NCBI GenBank assembly: GCA_947377425.1 | Contig: CANCFZ010000047.1 | Span: forward strand, 1 to 13,108 | Direction of reading: 5' to 3' | DNA length: 13,108 nt | Source: Flavobacteriaceae bacterium | GTDB taxonomy: Bacteria; Bacteroidota; Bacteroidia; Flavobacteriales; Flavobacteriaceae | Part shown: piece by piece, positions 1 to 6,656 of the stretch | Numbering within the stretch: the stretch's first letter is position 1 | Layout: each line of letters starts with the position of its first letter | Notes under the pieces: generated by a model | The model's input: the letters and a program-made list of their open reading frames with translations, nothing else | The model's database searches: none | What the model was told of the DNA's origin: nothing | Made by a program: the position numbers and the translations under genes

Positions 1-289
1 AATGCTATGTACTTTGAATTAAAATCTTTGGGATATAAAGTTGAAGCTCAAAAACAAATTAAAGTTTATTTTAAAAAACAATTAGTTGGAGAATATTACT
101 CTGATTTACTAGTTGAAGATAAAGTAATCGTAGAATTGAAAGCAACAGAATTACTTATGAATGTACATGTTGCACAAATAATGAGCAACACCAGTTGAAG
201 TTGGATTGCTATTGAATTTTGGTGAAGAACCAGAATTTAAAAGGTTTATATACACAAACGACAGAAAAATTAATTTAAAAAATCAGTGA
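1..289 (+). pseudogene. GxxExxY-family protein, 5'-truncated by the window and frameshifted
   Basis: The first frame reads from the window edge to a stop at 196-198. It contains the family core: YFELKSLGYKVEAQK, then GEYYSDLLVEDKVIVELKA. After the HVAQ motif (to about 177) this frame fails. The expected continuation, VGLLLNFGEEPEFKRF and onward, appears in another frame from about 188 and ends at a stop at 287-289. Intact relatives, as I recall them, carry roughly NYLKAT between AQ-(L/I) and VGLLLNFG. Here that stretch is missing, so a deletion of about 11-14 nt probably caused the frameshift. The ATG at 7 is internal to the family, whose proteins usually start 20 or more residues earlier, so the true start lies outside the window. 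The family's function is poorly defined. The gene is probably inactive unless the break is a sequencing error. Confidence 0.75.
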
Positions 290-319
290 TAATCCGTTCA
301 ATCCGTTTTATCCGTGGCT
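281..319 (+). repeat. Dispersed intergenic repeat, single arm
   Basis: The short stretch just before bioD consists of AATCAGTGATAATCCG, TTCAATCCGTTTT and ATCCGTGGC blocks. The same words recur at 5102-5201 after bioA, both in direct orientation (AATCAGTGAAATCCGTGGC) and inverted (AAAACGGATTGAAC). Its left end overlaps the last codons of the broken GxxExxY gene. It leaves only five bases before the bioD start codon, so it forms most of the bioD 5' leader. Repeats of this general look are common between genes in Flavobacterium genomes; the family name and copy number are not known to me. Confidence 0.6.
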
Positions 320-324
320 AAAAT

Positions 325-984
325 ATGAAACTATTTATAACAGGTATTGGCACCGATGTAGGCAAAACCATTACATCAGCAATAATCACACAAGCACTAG
401 AAGCCGATTATTGGAAACCCATCCAAGCAGGCGATTTAGACAATTCCGATAGTCATAAGGTAAAATCTTTAGCTTTTAGTTTAAACAAGTCTGTCATCCC
501 GAGCGCAGTCGAGGGAATCGTTTCCAAATCCAAAATCTTTGAAAACAGCTACAAACTCAACACGCCAGCAAGTCCGCATCTAGCTGCAAAAATGGACGGT
601 ATTACAATAGATTTAATAAAAATCATCGAACCAAAAACTAAAAACCATCTTGTAATTGAAGGCGCAGGCGGATTGCTAGTTCCGTTAAATGATGCCGATT
701 GCGTTATCGATTTAATTCAAAAAGACTATAAAGTAATTCTGGTTTCACGTCATTATTTAGGAAGTATAAATCATACCTTATTATCATTCGAAGCATTAAA
801 AAGCAGAAAAATTGAAGTAGCAGGAATCATTTTTTCTGGTGATGAAAATAAAGCTTCTGAGGAAATTATTTTAAAAAAAACTGGCGCAAAGTTTATAGGA
901 AGAATTGAAAACGAACCTTATTTTGACCAAAATGTAATTCAATATTACGCTGATTTATTTCGAGAAAATCTGCTAAATTTATAA
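325..984 (+). CDS. bioD: Dethiobiotin synthetase (BioD) with an in-frame repeat insertion
   Basis: BioD is a cytoplasmic ATP-dependent enzyme that converts 7,8-diaminopelargonate and CO2 to dethiobiotin, the penultimate step of biotin synthesis. The 219-residue protein begins with the P-loop GIGTDVGKT (residues 7-15), followed by YWKPIQAGDLDNSD (29-42) with the expected active-site lysine K31. The motif TPASPHLAA spans 80-88, the Mg/ATP acid EGAGGLLVP spans 112-120, and VSRHYLGSINHTLL spans 140-153. Length is close to the family norm except for an added stretch at about residues 54-69 (KSVIPSAVEGIVSKSK). That stretch coincides with a GC-rich dispersed repeat and should lie in a variable loop between the lysine region and TPASPH. 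All catalytic motifs look intact, so activity is plausible. It stands alone on its strand, upstream of a bidirectional terminator. No clear TAnnTTTG promoter is visible just upstream. Confidence 0.95.
   Translation: MKLFITGIGTDVGKTITSAIITQALEADYWKPIQAGDLDNSDSHKVKSLAFSLNKSVIPSAVEGIVSKSKIFENSYKLNTPASPHLAAKMDGITIDLIKIIEPKTKNHLVIEGAGGLLVPLNDADCVIDLIQKDYKVILVSRHYLGSINHTLLSFEALKSRKIEVAGIIFSGDENKASEEIILKKTGAKFIGRIENEPYFDQNVIQYYADLFRENLLNL
491..517 (+). repeat. REP-like dispersed repeat inside bioD
   Basis: The sequence TGTCATCCCGAGCGCAGTCG, then AGGGA (492-516), is markedly GC-rich against AT-rich surroundings. Read in the bioD frame it gives VIPSAVEG. From memory, this is a widespread short repeat in Flavobacteriia, usually found between genes. 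It shares the pattern TGTCA-NN-C-N-GAGC with the right arm of the element inside the ketoacyl synthase gene (5965-5998). No partner arm in inverted orientation is visible here, so this is a single unit. Confidence 0.7.
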
Positions 985-1020
985 CTAAAAAATACCGCTA
1001 AATCTAGCGGTATTTTTAGT
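985..1020. terminator. Bidirectional rho-independent terminator
   Basis: The hairpin ACTAAAAAATACCGCTA / TAGCGGTATTTTTAGT has loop AATC and one bulged A. It is A-rich on the left and T-rich on the right, so it works in both directions. It starts right after the bioD stop, and the minus-strand gene ending at 1042 runs into it from the other side. Confidence 0.9.
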
Positions 1021-1041
1021 TTATTGAAAATTTATTGCTAT

Positions 1042-2469
1042 TTATTGTGGCAATGGTATGCTTACAAAATACATCTTATCAGCGCCATACATTCTAGTAA
1101 AAAGTAATTTATTACTATCGTTAAAGTAAGCAATCAATTGATTTACAATTTTGTAAGAGTAGTCATTATTGAAATTGTAATTTAAGTTTACAGATGTAAT
1201 TTCAAATTTACTGCTAGGGTTTATTTTATTAAAGCCATAATAGTAATTGTTGTTTTTATAAAACAAACCAGTATTTACAAAGTAATTTCCTTTAATGTTC
1301 AACAACCCAAACGAATGATAAAAATCGGCTTCGGTATCATTGTTTATTGGAAGTTTAATGTTTTGTTTTAATTCGCCTTCTAATGATAAAATCAACAAAT
1401 TTGAAGGGCCAAAATTATATTTAGGATCAGTAAAAGTAGAATTTGGAAAATCTACACTTGGTTTTGTTCCCGATTGAAATTTACCTTCCACAAATAAATG
1501 AATCTCATTGTTTTGGATAAAAACATTTCTAAAATTTACTTCTTTAATATCTTTTGTCATATTAAAATCTTCGATAGCGTTGTTTTTAAGCATTTTTCCT
1601 TGTCCTAAATCATAGAACATAATACTTCCAAAATCGCCTCTTCTAATGCCTTTGTCGTGATAATTAACAGCAATTAAATAGTCTTGTGTTCCAATTGAAA
1701 TTGCTAGCGGTTTGAATACTTTAGTGTTTTCATCAAATCTTTTTACTTCTTGTCCTTGACTATCAATTACCGAAAGATAGTTGGTTTCTTTATAACTTCT
1801 AGGCGCTCTTAAAAAGATAATTTTAGCAGAATTAGTAGTTATTTTTTCTGTAGTATAAAACTCATCTGCAAACGAAACTGTTTTTTTCCAAATAACATCT
1901 AGTGTTTTTGAATCTAACAACATACAATCGCTTTCTTCGGGTTCTTTTTTGGTATTGTATTTTTGATAAACTAAACCAAAATATTGTCCGTTTTCAGATT
2001 TTGAAATACTAAAAGTACCTGATTTACTTAATGATATAATTGGATAAGATGCAACTACAGTTGAAGTGAATTTTCCTGTGTTTTTATCAAAAACATACTT
2101 GTAAAGCTCTGTTTTACTCGTTTTATTAGAATAAGATTCTATAAACACAACTAATTTGTCATTGCTTAATTCGTAAGCACCTAAGTAATTGTGAAGTGTA
2201 AAAATATTTATTGCAAAATCTTGTGTAAAAGTATCTACAAGCTGATTTTTTTGATCAAATTTTCTAAGAACAATATGATGGTCTGCCAACATTCCGTCTC
2301 TGTTTTTAACGGTGCACAAATAGTGATTGTAATTGTCTTTTAAAACCAATTGCGGGTCTTTTTCAAATTTAGTATCGAAGTCAAACTTCTCTCCAATAAC
2401 AACAGGGTTTTGTGCCGACAGCAAAGAAAATGCCATCAAAAAAAACAGATTTACTAATTTTAGTTTCAT
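1042..2469 (-). CDS. Exported protein of unknown function, probable beta-rich fold
   Basis: I do not recognise this family with confidence. The start at 2469 gives 475 residues and a good Sec signal peptide (MKLKLVNLFFLMAFSLLSAQ, cleavage probably before or after Q20). An in-frame ATG at 2526 would add 19 polar residues in front of the signal and overlap the upstream gene, so it is less likely. The mature part alternates short strand-like segments with turns, for example YLSVIDSQGQEVKRFD and LLILSLEGELKQN. This resembles a beta-propeller or similar repeated beta fold; that is inference. There is no lipobox cysteine and no T9SS C-terminal domain, so a periplasmic location is most likely. It follows the 3694-2498 gene after 28 nt on the same strand, so the two are probably co-transcribed and may act together. 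Confidence 0.8.
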   Translation of the reverse strand: MKLKLVNLFFLMAFSLLSAQNPVVIGEKFDFDTKFEKDPQLVLKDNYNHYLCTVKNRDGMLADHHIVLRKFDQKNQLVDTFTQDFAINIFTLHNYLGAYELSNDKLVVFIESYSNKTSKTELYKYVFDKNTGKFTSTVVASYPIISLSKSGTFSISKSENGQYFGLVYQKYNTKKEPEESDCMLLDSKTLDVIWKKTVSFADEFYTTEKITTNSAKIIFLRAPRSYKETNYLSVIDSQGQEVKRFDENTKVFKPLAISIGTQDYLIAVNYHDKGIRRGDFGSIMFYDLGQGKMLKNNAIEDFNMTKDIKEVNFRNVFIQNNEIHLFVEGKFQSGTKPSVDFPNSTFTDPKYNFGPSNLLILSLEGELKQNIKLPINNDTEADFYHSFGLLNIKGNYFVNTGLFYKNNNYYYGFNKINPSSKFEITSVNLNYNFNNDYSYKIVNQLIAYFNDSNKLLFTRMYGADKMYFVSIPLPQ

Positions 2470-2497
2470 TTTTTTATAATTTTTTAAAGAAGAAATA

Positions 2498-3694
2498 TTA
2501 TTTAGATTTATAAATTTGGTTTTCAAGTTGCTTTAATTCATTTTCTTCATCATAAGATAATTTCATGTAAATCATGTTTTCTTGCATGTCGTTCAATTGT
2601 TTTTCTGCTTCTACTTTATTGTTTAAAGCCAGATTCAATCGCATCAAATTAAAATAAACCATCTGTGCAATTTTAGCATTAAAGTCCGATTTTTTATCTT
2701 TATAATCTATTTGTGTCAAAGTAGTTTTCCAAATGTCAATCCCTTTTTGCATTCCTGTCATTGCAGCAGCTGTCATTGCAGGATTTTCTGGATTCAATTT
2801 TCTTAAGTTGGTAGAAACATAAATATCAGCTTTTTCTAAATCGTCATATTTACCACCTTTGTTTTTAACACTCAAAAGTCTTACCGAAGTTTTTAATACT
2901 TGGTAACCAAAATTATCATTCAAATATTGGTTCACAGTTGCAATTACATCATTTAGAAAGTTTTTTTCGCTTAATGGTTTGTTGATATTATTACTTGGCG
3001 ACGAAGAAACAAACTTAAAGTCTTGGAAAAAAGTAGTATTTACTTTTTCAACACCATTTACTTTTACAATTAATTTTGTTGGCTGATTTGCAAATGTTTG
3101 TCCTGCATTATCTTGAAATTTTAATTTCTGAATGTCCAACATTACATCTACATAATTGCCTTCACGAACAAAACCGTTAATGTTAACTTGAGTTGAAAGA
3201 ACATTGTTGTTAACAATAATATAGTCGTTTAAATTTGGATCACGATAAATAGGTTTTGCTGGTTTGTAGTATTCAGGTTTGGTTGGCGTAACCAATCGAG
3301 GGTTTTTCCCTTGATCGGTCATTGTTAAACGCTCTATCATTGATAATTTTTTAAACTCAGCCGATTCTAATTCAAATTTTGCTTTAGCACCAGCAACTTC
3401 TGTATCATAATTATTTAGTTTTTTTTGATACTCAGCCTCACTATTTGCTACAGTTTTATCATAGTTCTTAAGTTCCTCATCAAAATCTTTTTTAGATTGA
3501 GCAATAACATCATCTGCTGTTAAATTATAGGGTGATGTTACGGTTACTTTAAATTGTCTATGTGATTCTTCCGTTGGTGTTTTTGGTGTTTTTAATATTT
3601 GATATTCAACATTTTCTCCTGAAATGTTTTGTGCTTGAATTGCATTTGATGTTAAAAGCACTAGAATCAATAAAAATGAGTAACTAAATTTCAT
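2498..3694 (-). CDS. Exported coiled-coil protein of unknown function
   Basis: The protein has 398 residues and begins with a clear signal peptide (MKFSYSFLLILVLLTSNAIQAQ, cleavage near residue 22). Residues about 60-115 are rich in K, E, A and D with heptad-like spacing (SKKDFDEELKNYDKTVANSE, then EYQKKLNNYDTEV), suggesting a coiled coil. A proline-rich hinge follows (TPTKPEYYKPAKPIYRDP, about 136-153). A middle region looks beta-rich (NVLSTQVNINGFVREGNYVD). The last 80 residues look helical and TPR-like (YFNLMRLNLALNNKVEAEKQ). I cannot name a family. It is the first gene of a probable two-gene minus-strand operon lying between bioD and bioA, and it is divergent from bioA. A candidate -7 box sits about 25 nt before the start. 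Confidence 0.8.
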   Translation of the reverse strand: MKFSYSFLLILVLLTSNAIQAQNISGENVEYQILKTPKTPTEESHRQFKVTVTSPYNLTADDVIAQSKKDFDEELKNYDKTVANSEAEYQKKLNNYDTEVAGAKAKFELESAEFKKLSMIERLTMTDQGKNPRLVTPTKPEYYKPAKPIYRDPNLNDYIIVNNNVLSTQVNINGFVREGNYVDVMLDIQKLKFQDNAGQTFANQPTKLIVKVNGVEKVNTTFFQDFKFVSSSPSNNINKPLSEKNFLNDVIATVNQYLNDNFGYQVLKTSVRLLSVKNKGGKYDDLEKADIYVSTNLRKLNPENPAMTAAAMTGMQKGIDIWKTTLTQIDYKDKKSDFNAKIAQMVYFNLMRLNLALNNKVEAEKQLNDMQENMIYMKLSYDEENELKQLENQIYKSK

Positions 3695-3718
3695 AAAGTA
3701 TTTGTTTTTAAATTTTTA

Positions 3719-3726
3719 CAAATATA
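3719..3726 (-). promoter_or_regulatory. Candidate -7 box for the exported-protein operon
   Basis: On the minus strand this reads TATATTTG, an exact match to the Bacteroidota -7 consensus TAnnTTTG. It lies 25 nt before the ATG at 3694. No TTG is seen at the right distance upstream (the matching place reads TTA), so the match rests on the -7 element alone. Confidence 0.45.
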
Positions 3727-3780
3727 TTAAATAAATTATTTTTTATTAAGTATTATATCATATTAGTAAGTGCAATATAT

Positions 3781-3800
3781 ATTATTTTTGCAAAAATAAT
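3781..3800. promoter_or_regulatory. 20-bp perfect palindrome over the bioA promoter, candidate operator
   Basis: Each half is ATTATTTTTG, followed by its exact complement CAAAAATAAT, with no spacer. It contains a -7-like box TATTTTTG (3783-3790, TAnnTTTG) pointing toward bioA, whose ATG is at 3825. A protein bound here would cover the promoter. A biotin-responsive repressor is a natural guess, but the sequence does not resemble the known BirA operator of other bacteria, so the regulator is unknown. There is no T-run supporting a terminator role for bioA or the divergent genes. Confidence 0.5.
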
Positions 3801-3824
3801 TTCTTGCAAATTAAGACACCATAA

Positions 3825-5096
3825 ATGAATCTTTCAGAAAGAGACTTGCTATACAATTGGCATCCTTATACCCAACACAAAACGGCTTCTATTTTTCCAG
3901 CAATTGTTAAAGGAAAAGACGCTTTGCTTTGGGACGAAAACGGCATGGAATATATTGATGCCATTGCTTCGTGGTGGGTCAATCCTTATGGACATTCTAA
4001 TCAGGTTATTGCAGATGCCATTTACAAACAACTTACAACTTTAGAACATGTTTTGTTTGGCGGATTTACTCATGATAAAGCCGTAGAATTATCTGAAAAA
4101 TTAATAGCAATTTTACCTTCAAACCAAAAGAAAATTTTCTATTCAGACAACGGTTCTACCGCAGTTGAAGTGGCAATAAAAGTGGCTTTGCAGTTTTTTT
4201 ATAATAAAGGAAATAAACGTACAAAAATCATTGCATTTGAAGATGCTTTTCATGGAGATACTTTTGGCGCAATGGCAGCAAGCGGAATTTCATTTTATAC
4301 CCAAGCTTTTAGTGATTCATTGTTAGAAGTAGTTCGTGTTCCAGTTCCAACTGCTGGCAACGAAGAGAAGGCCTTACAAATTTTAAAAGGCCATTTAGAA
4401 ACTAATGAATTTGCAGCTTTCATTTTTGAACCATTAGTTCTCGGTGCCGCAGGAATGGTAATGTATCAACCAGAAGTTTTAGATAAAATGATTGCTATTT
4501 GCAACAACAATAACGTTTTTACAATTGCCGATGAAGTCATGACTGGTTTTGGTAAAACAGGAAAGACTTTTGCAACCGATTATCTTATTAATAAACCCGA
4601 TATGATGTGCTTGTCAAAAGCATTAACTGGCGGAACAATTCCGATGGCGATTACTACTTTTACGCAAGAAATTTTTGACGGATTTTATGATGATGATGTC
4701 AATAAAGCGTTGTTTCACGGACACACTTTTACGGCAAATCCAACAGGTTGCGCTGCTGCTTTAGCCAGCATTTCGTTATTGCAAACAAATGAAATGCAAG
4801 ATAATATTCAACGTATAAATCAATCACATTTAGCATTTGAATCTAAAATAAATAATCACCCAAAAGTAAAAACTACTCGTATTCTAGGAGTCATATTTGC
4901 ATTAGAAGTAAAAACTGAGAATGAAGAAAGTTATTATGGAACTATGCGCAATAAACTCTACAATTTCTTTATAGAAAAAGGTGTAATTTTGCGTCCAGTT
5001 GGAAACATAATCTACATTTTACCTCCTTATATTATCACCGATAATCAACTGCAAAAAGTATATCAAACTATAGAAAATGCTCTCGAAATAGTATAA
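3825..5096 (+). CDS. bioA: Adenosylmethionine-8-amino-7-oxononanoate aminotransferase (BioA)
   Basis: BioA is a cytoplasmic PLP enzyme. It transfers an amino group from S-adenosylmethionine to 8-amino-7-oxononanoate (KAPA), giving 7,8-diaminopelargonate, the substrate of BioD. The 423-residue length is normal. Visible marks are WHPYTQH (residues 12-18, the substrate-binding N-terminus typical of BioA), DAIASWWVNPYGH (45-57) and SDNGSTAVEVAIK (107-119, cofactor phosphate loop). Further along are FHGDTFGAM (142-150), ADEVMTGFG (235-243, with the PLP-nitrogen aspartate D236), CLSKALTGG (262-270, with Schiff-base lysine K265) and FHGHTFTANP (297-306). No insertions or missing residues are seen. 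The gene is divergent from the exported-protein pair, and its promoter region contains a perfect palindrome. A ketoacyl synthase gene follows on the same strand after a gap of about 200 bp full of repeats. Confidence 0.96.
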   Translation: MNLSERDLLYNWHPYTQHKTASIFPAIVKGKDALLWDENGMEYIDAIASWWVNPYGHSNQVIADAIYKQLTTLEHVLFGGFTHDKAVELSEKLIAILPSNQKKIFYSDNGSTAVEVAIKVALQFFYNKGNKRTKIIAFEDAFHGDTFGAMAASGISFYTQAFSDSLLEVVRVPVPTAGNEEKALQILKGHLETNEFAAFIFEPLVLGAAGMVMYQPEVLDKMIAICNNNNVFTIADEVMTGFGKTGKTFATDYLINKPDMMCLSKALTGGTIPMAITTFTQEIFDGFYDDDVNKALFHGHTFTANPTGCAAALASISLLQTNEMQDNIQRINQSHLAFESKINNHPKVKTTRILGVIFALEVKTENEESYYGTMRNKLYNFFIEKGVILRPVGNIIYILPPYIITDNQLQKVYQTIENALEIV

Positions 5097-5101
5097 TTTT
5101 T

Positions 5102-5201
5102 GCCACTGATTAAAACGGATTGAACAGATTTTCACAGATTTTAGATCTTTTTAATCAGCGGTAATCAGCGGTAATCAGTAACAATCAGTGAAATCCGTGG
5201 C
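5102..5201. repeat. Imperfect inverted dispersed repeat with an internal 10-bp tandem array
   Basis: The element runs from GCCACTGATT (5102-5111) to AATCCGTGGC (5192-5201), which are imperfect inverted copies of one another. Its left half holds AAAACGGATTGAACAGATT and the right half AATCAGTGAAATCCGTGGC. The words match the repeat at 281-319 in front of bioD. Inside the right half is a near-perfect 10-bp array: TAATCAGCGG twice, then TAATCAGTAA and CAATCAGTGA (5152-5191). It occupies most of the gap after bioA. Confidence 0.7.
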
Positions 5202-5256
5202 TCATTTTTACTTACAATAATAAAGAACAATTATTTATATAAAAAAGTAAAATCCT

Positions 5257-5290
5257 AGCGAACTTTGCCAAAAACTTTGCGAACTTTGCG
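5257..5290 (+). repeat. Short direct repeat of the GCGAACTTTGC type
   Basis: The 11-mer GCGAACTTTGC occurs exactly at 5258-5268 and 5279-5289, 21 bp apart, with AAAAACTT between the copies. From memory, similar CTTTGCG-rich strings are frequent intergenic repeats in Bacteroidota. It ends eight bases before the ketoacyl synthase ATG at 5298. Reading through it from a TTG at 5265 would give PKTLRTLRLL, which looks like repeat-derived coding, so the ATG is the better start. Confidence 0.6.
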
Positions 5291-5297
5291 GTTACTT

Positions 5298-6569
5298 ATG
5301 AAACAAAAAATAGCCATAACATCAATAGCATCAATGTCGCCTTTAGGGAAAAATCCGGATGCTATTTGGCACAACTATCTTTCCAATAAAACGCTAATTT
5401 CAACCAAAGAATTCAACGGAAACAGCCAATTTGTTGCTACAATTCCGTCAGAAATTAGAAATGAAATTGAAGATTTAAGAAAATCTGAAATCAAATACAA
5501 AGCATTAGACGAAACTGTTTTACTTTCTATTTTAGTATCGCGTCAAGCCATAAAAAATGCAGGTTGGAAAAACGGCGACGACTTCGGAATCAACATTGGT
5601 TCCTCTCGTGGTGCCACACAATTATTTGAAAAACACCATCAAGAATTTCTTGAAACCGGCAAAACGGCAACACTAGCATCGCCAACTACAACTCTTGGAA
5701 ATATTTCCTCTTGGGTTGCTCATGATTTAAAAAACAACGGTCCCGAAATTTCACATTCTATAACTTGTTCGACAGCTTTACATGCCGTTTTAAATGCCGT
5801 AGCATGGTTGCAATCGGGTATGGCAACAAAGTTTTTGGTAGGTGGGAGTGAAGCACCATTAACAGCTTTCACGATTGCTCAAATGAATGCTTTGAAGATT
5901 TACAGTAAAGCACTTCGACATAATCAGTGTGACAATAGTAAACCAATTGCCAATAATGAAACCGATTGTCAGTCTGAGCTAGCTTGTGCTGACGAAGGAA
6001 GTAAACACTTTTTTTATCCATGCAGAGCATTTGATTTTACTAAAACCAAAAACTCAATGGTTCTTGGTGAAGCAGCATCGGTGGCTTGTTTGGAATTGGG
6101 CGAACACAAAAACGCTTTGGCATACATTGAAGGAATTGGCTATGCTACAGACGATATTGAGCATAATATTTCAATTTCTGATGAAGCAAATTGTTTCCAA
6201 AAATCAATGAAAATGGCTTTAAAAAATACAGATATAAGTGAGGTTGATGTAATTGTGATGCATGCACCAGGAACGTTGAAAGGAGATACATCTGAATTTA
6301 AAGCAATTCAAAAAGTTTTTGGAACTTCTACAAGCGCAACACAAGCTAACTTACCAATGCTAACTACTAATAAATGGAAAGTAGGGCACACTTTTGGAGC
6401 ATCTGGAATGTTAAATATGGAATTGGCAATTATGATGATGCAACACAATCAGTTCATCGAAGTGCCATTTGCTGAAAAGCAATCAACGCGTAAATCAATC
6501 AATAAAGTATTGATTAATGCTGTTGGATTTGGAGGTAATGCAGTTAGCATACTACTATCTAAGGACTAA
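5298..6569 (+). CDS. Beta-ketoacyl synthase family protein next to bioA
   Basis: This is a 423-residue KAS I/II-type condensing enzyme (decarboxylative Claisen condensation of an acyl thioester with malonyl-ACP). The Cys-His-His set is visible: SITCSTALHAVL with nucleophile C157, VMHAPGTLKGDTSE with H322, and NKWKVGHTFGASG with K359 and H364. The ends also fit: KIAITSIASMSPLGKNP at the start and NAVGFGGNAVSILL at the end. The ATG at 5298 is preferred because family similarity begins there. Residues about 203-236 (KALRHNQCDNSKPIANNETD and onward) look like an insertion, and they coincide with a hairpin-type repeat bounded by direct repeats. Excluding it, the protein would be slightly shorter than typical FabF. 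From memory, genes of this type sit in biotin loci of Flavobacteriaceae, so a role in making the pimeloyl chain is plausible but unproven. A housekeeping FabF or polyene/polyketide role is the alternative. Confidence 0.85.
   Translation: MKQKIAITSIASMSPLGKNPDAIWHNYLSNKTLISTKEFNGNSQFVATIPSEIRNEIEDLRKSEIKYKALDETVLLSILVSRQAIKNAGWKNGDDFGINIGSSRGATQLFEKHHQEFLETGKTATLASPTTTLGNISSWVAHDLKNNGPEISHSITCSTALHAVLNAVAWLQSGMATKFLVGGSEAPLTAFTIAQMNALKIYSKALRHNQCDNSKPIANNETDCQSELACADEGSKHFFYPCRAFDFTKTKNSMVLGEAASVACLELGEHKNALAYIEGIGYATDDIEHNISISDEANCFQKSMKMALKNTDISEVDVIVMHAPGTLKGDTSEFKAIQKVFGTSTSATQANLPMLTTNKWKVGHTFGASGMLNMELAIMMMQHNQFIEVPFAEKQSTRKSINKVLINAVGFGGNAVSILLSKD
5904..6010. repeat. Hairpin-type REP element inserted in the ketoacyl synthase gene
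   Basis: The left arm (about 5911-5936) reads CACTTCGACA, then TCAGTGTGACAAT. The right arm (5965-5998) reads ATTGTCAGTCTGAGCT and ends GACGAAGG, so the arms are imperfect inverted copies (ATTGTCA.CTGA against TCAGTGTGACAAT; CTTCG against CGAAG). The element is flanked by AGTAAAGCACTT (5904-5915) and AGTAAACACTT (6000-6010), a direct repeat differing by one base. From copy to copy is 96 nt, a multiple of three, and the coding frame stays open. The right arm shares the pattern TGTCA-NN-C-N-GAGC with the repeat in bioD. Confidence 0.65.
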
Positions 6570-6656
6570 CTGTTCGGGTTAGCTTTCTATTCTTTCTGTT
6601 ATTTTAGGATTATTCATTAATGGGATTATCTTCCTTTTTTACAATTAAGTTAAAGT

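Noticed and set aside
2470..2526. Upstream ATG at 2526 for the 1042-2469 gene
   Set aside because: It would place 19 polar residues before a good signal peptide and overlap the preceding gene.
3849..4031. 60-codon open frame antisense to bioA
   Set aside because: It lies wholly inside a well-supported bioA gene, has no recognisable motif or promoter, and is a shadow of bioA codon use.
5152..5191. CRISPR-like array
   Set aside because: Units are 10 bp with no spacers, and no cas genes are near; this is a simple tandem repeat.
5265..5297. Upstream TTG start for the ketoacyl synthase
   Set aside because: The added residues come from the GCGAACTTTGC repeat, and family similarity starts at the ATG at 5298.
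5986..6210. 74-codon frame overlapping the ketoacyl synthase
   Set aside because: It is out of frame inside a gene with clear catalytic motifs, and its protein has no family features.
6566..6582. Stem CTAAC/GTTAG at the ketoacyl synthase stop as a terminator
   Set aside because: It has only five base pairs and no clean T-run; the hairpin at 6657-6676 is much better.
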